This document shows, in pieces, positions 45,166 through 45,313 of a stretch of 45,313 bases of DNA (position 1 is its first letter; every line of letters starts with the position of its first letter). Source of the DNA: Cyanobium sp. CACIAM 14 (GTDB lineage Bacteria; Cyanobacteriota; Cyanobacteriia; PCC-6307; Cyanobiaceae); NCBI GenBank assembly GCA_000708525.1, contig JMRP01000022.1, forward strand, positions 1 to 45,313, written 5' to 3'. The notes below the pieces were generated by a model that saw nothing but the letters and a program-made list of their open reading frames with translations, was not told the origin of the DNA and did not search any database. The position numbers were made by a program, and so were the translations under genes.

Positions 45166-45313
45166 GCAGGGGAGAGGGGCAGGTGCACGCCATCCTGCCG
45201 CGAAGCGAGCCGGAGCCGTCAGTTTCAGCCCATGTCGCCCGACGCGGGCCCCGGTCCGGCGTTGTTACCATCCCCCGGTAACCCACAGCTCTGCGGGTAT
45301 CCGCACCGCTTCA
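45166..45313 (+). promoter_or_regulatory. Upstream region of the next gene, possibly psbD
   Basis: The last 148 bases contain no coding sequence on either strand. They should include promoters for ycf4 (minus) and for the gene beyond the window. An imperfect hairpin around 45278-45302 (ACCCACA with TGCGGGT) could be in a 5' untranslated region. The psbD link rests on known cyanobacterial gene order only. Confidence 0.4.

Overview
The window looks like chromosome from a GC-rich picocyanobacterium of the Synechococcus/Cyanobium type. The evidence is a run of cyanobacterial photosynthesis genes at the right end (petM, ycf39, ycf4), a split pntA1-pntA2-pntB transhydrogenase, a thioredoxin-like [2Fe-2S] ferredoxin beside dxr, and scattered HIP1 octamers (GCGATCGC). 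Species assignment is inference; there is no rRNA or other marker gene.

Left third (1-12.4 kb): an accessory island with patchy, often AT-richer composition. It holds a 1358-residue multidomain glycosyltransferase (561-4637), a fragment of an IS3-type transposase, a putative rhamnosyltransferase, a broken IS21-type istB with part of its right end, a complete IS110-family transposase with a long untranslated leader, a secreted right-handed beta-helix protein and a sulfotransferase. Several stretches here have no convincing gene.

Middle (12.4-30.3 kb): a surface glycan and type I secretion locus. A GT-D-like protein faces a two-enzyme glycosyltransferase fusion. That fusion runs, with 4-base stop/start overlaps or near contacts, into a parvulin-like foldase, an ABC exporter with an N-terminal cyclic-nucleotide-binding-like domain and a cysteine-less C39-like domain, a HlyD-type adaptor and a small membrane protein. 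Downstream are an internally duplicated protein of unknown function, a GT4 glycosyltransferase, a TPR-GT9 protein, an RTX-like beta-roll protein without a Sec signal (candidate exporter cargo), a GT2-like enzyme, a one-pass membrane peptide, and a GT9 gene broken by one missing base in a C tract. My reading is that the locus makes, glycosylates and exports a small calcium-binding surface protein; this is inference from gene content and order.

Right third (30.3-45.3 kb): ordinary core genes: dxr, ferredoxin, a YheT-type hydrolase, the transhydrogenase operon, a helicase with a one-base frameshift, infA, a pseudouridine synthase, ycf39, petM, trm1, an alpha/beta hydrolase, ilvH, a lipoprotein cyclophilin and ycf4. 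The last 148 bases are upstream sequence of whatever gene follows on the + strand; by synteny with other cyanobacteria this could be psbD, but none of its coding sequence is visible.
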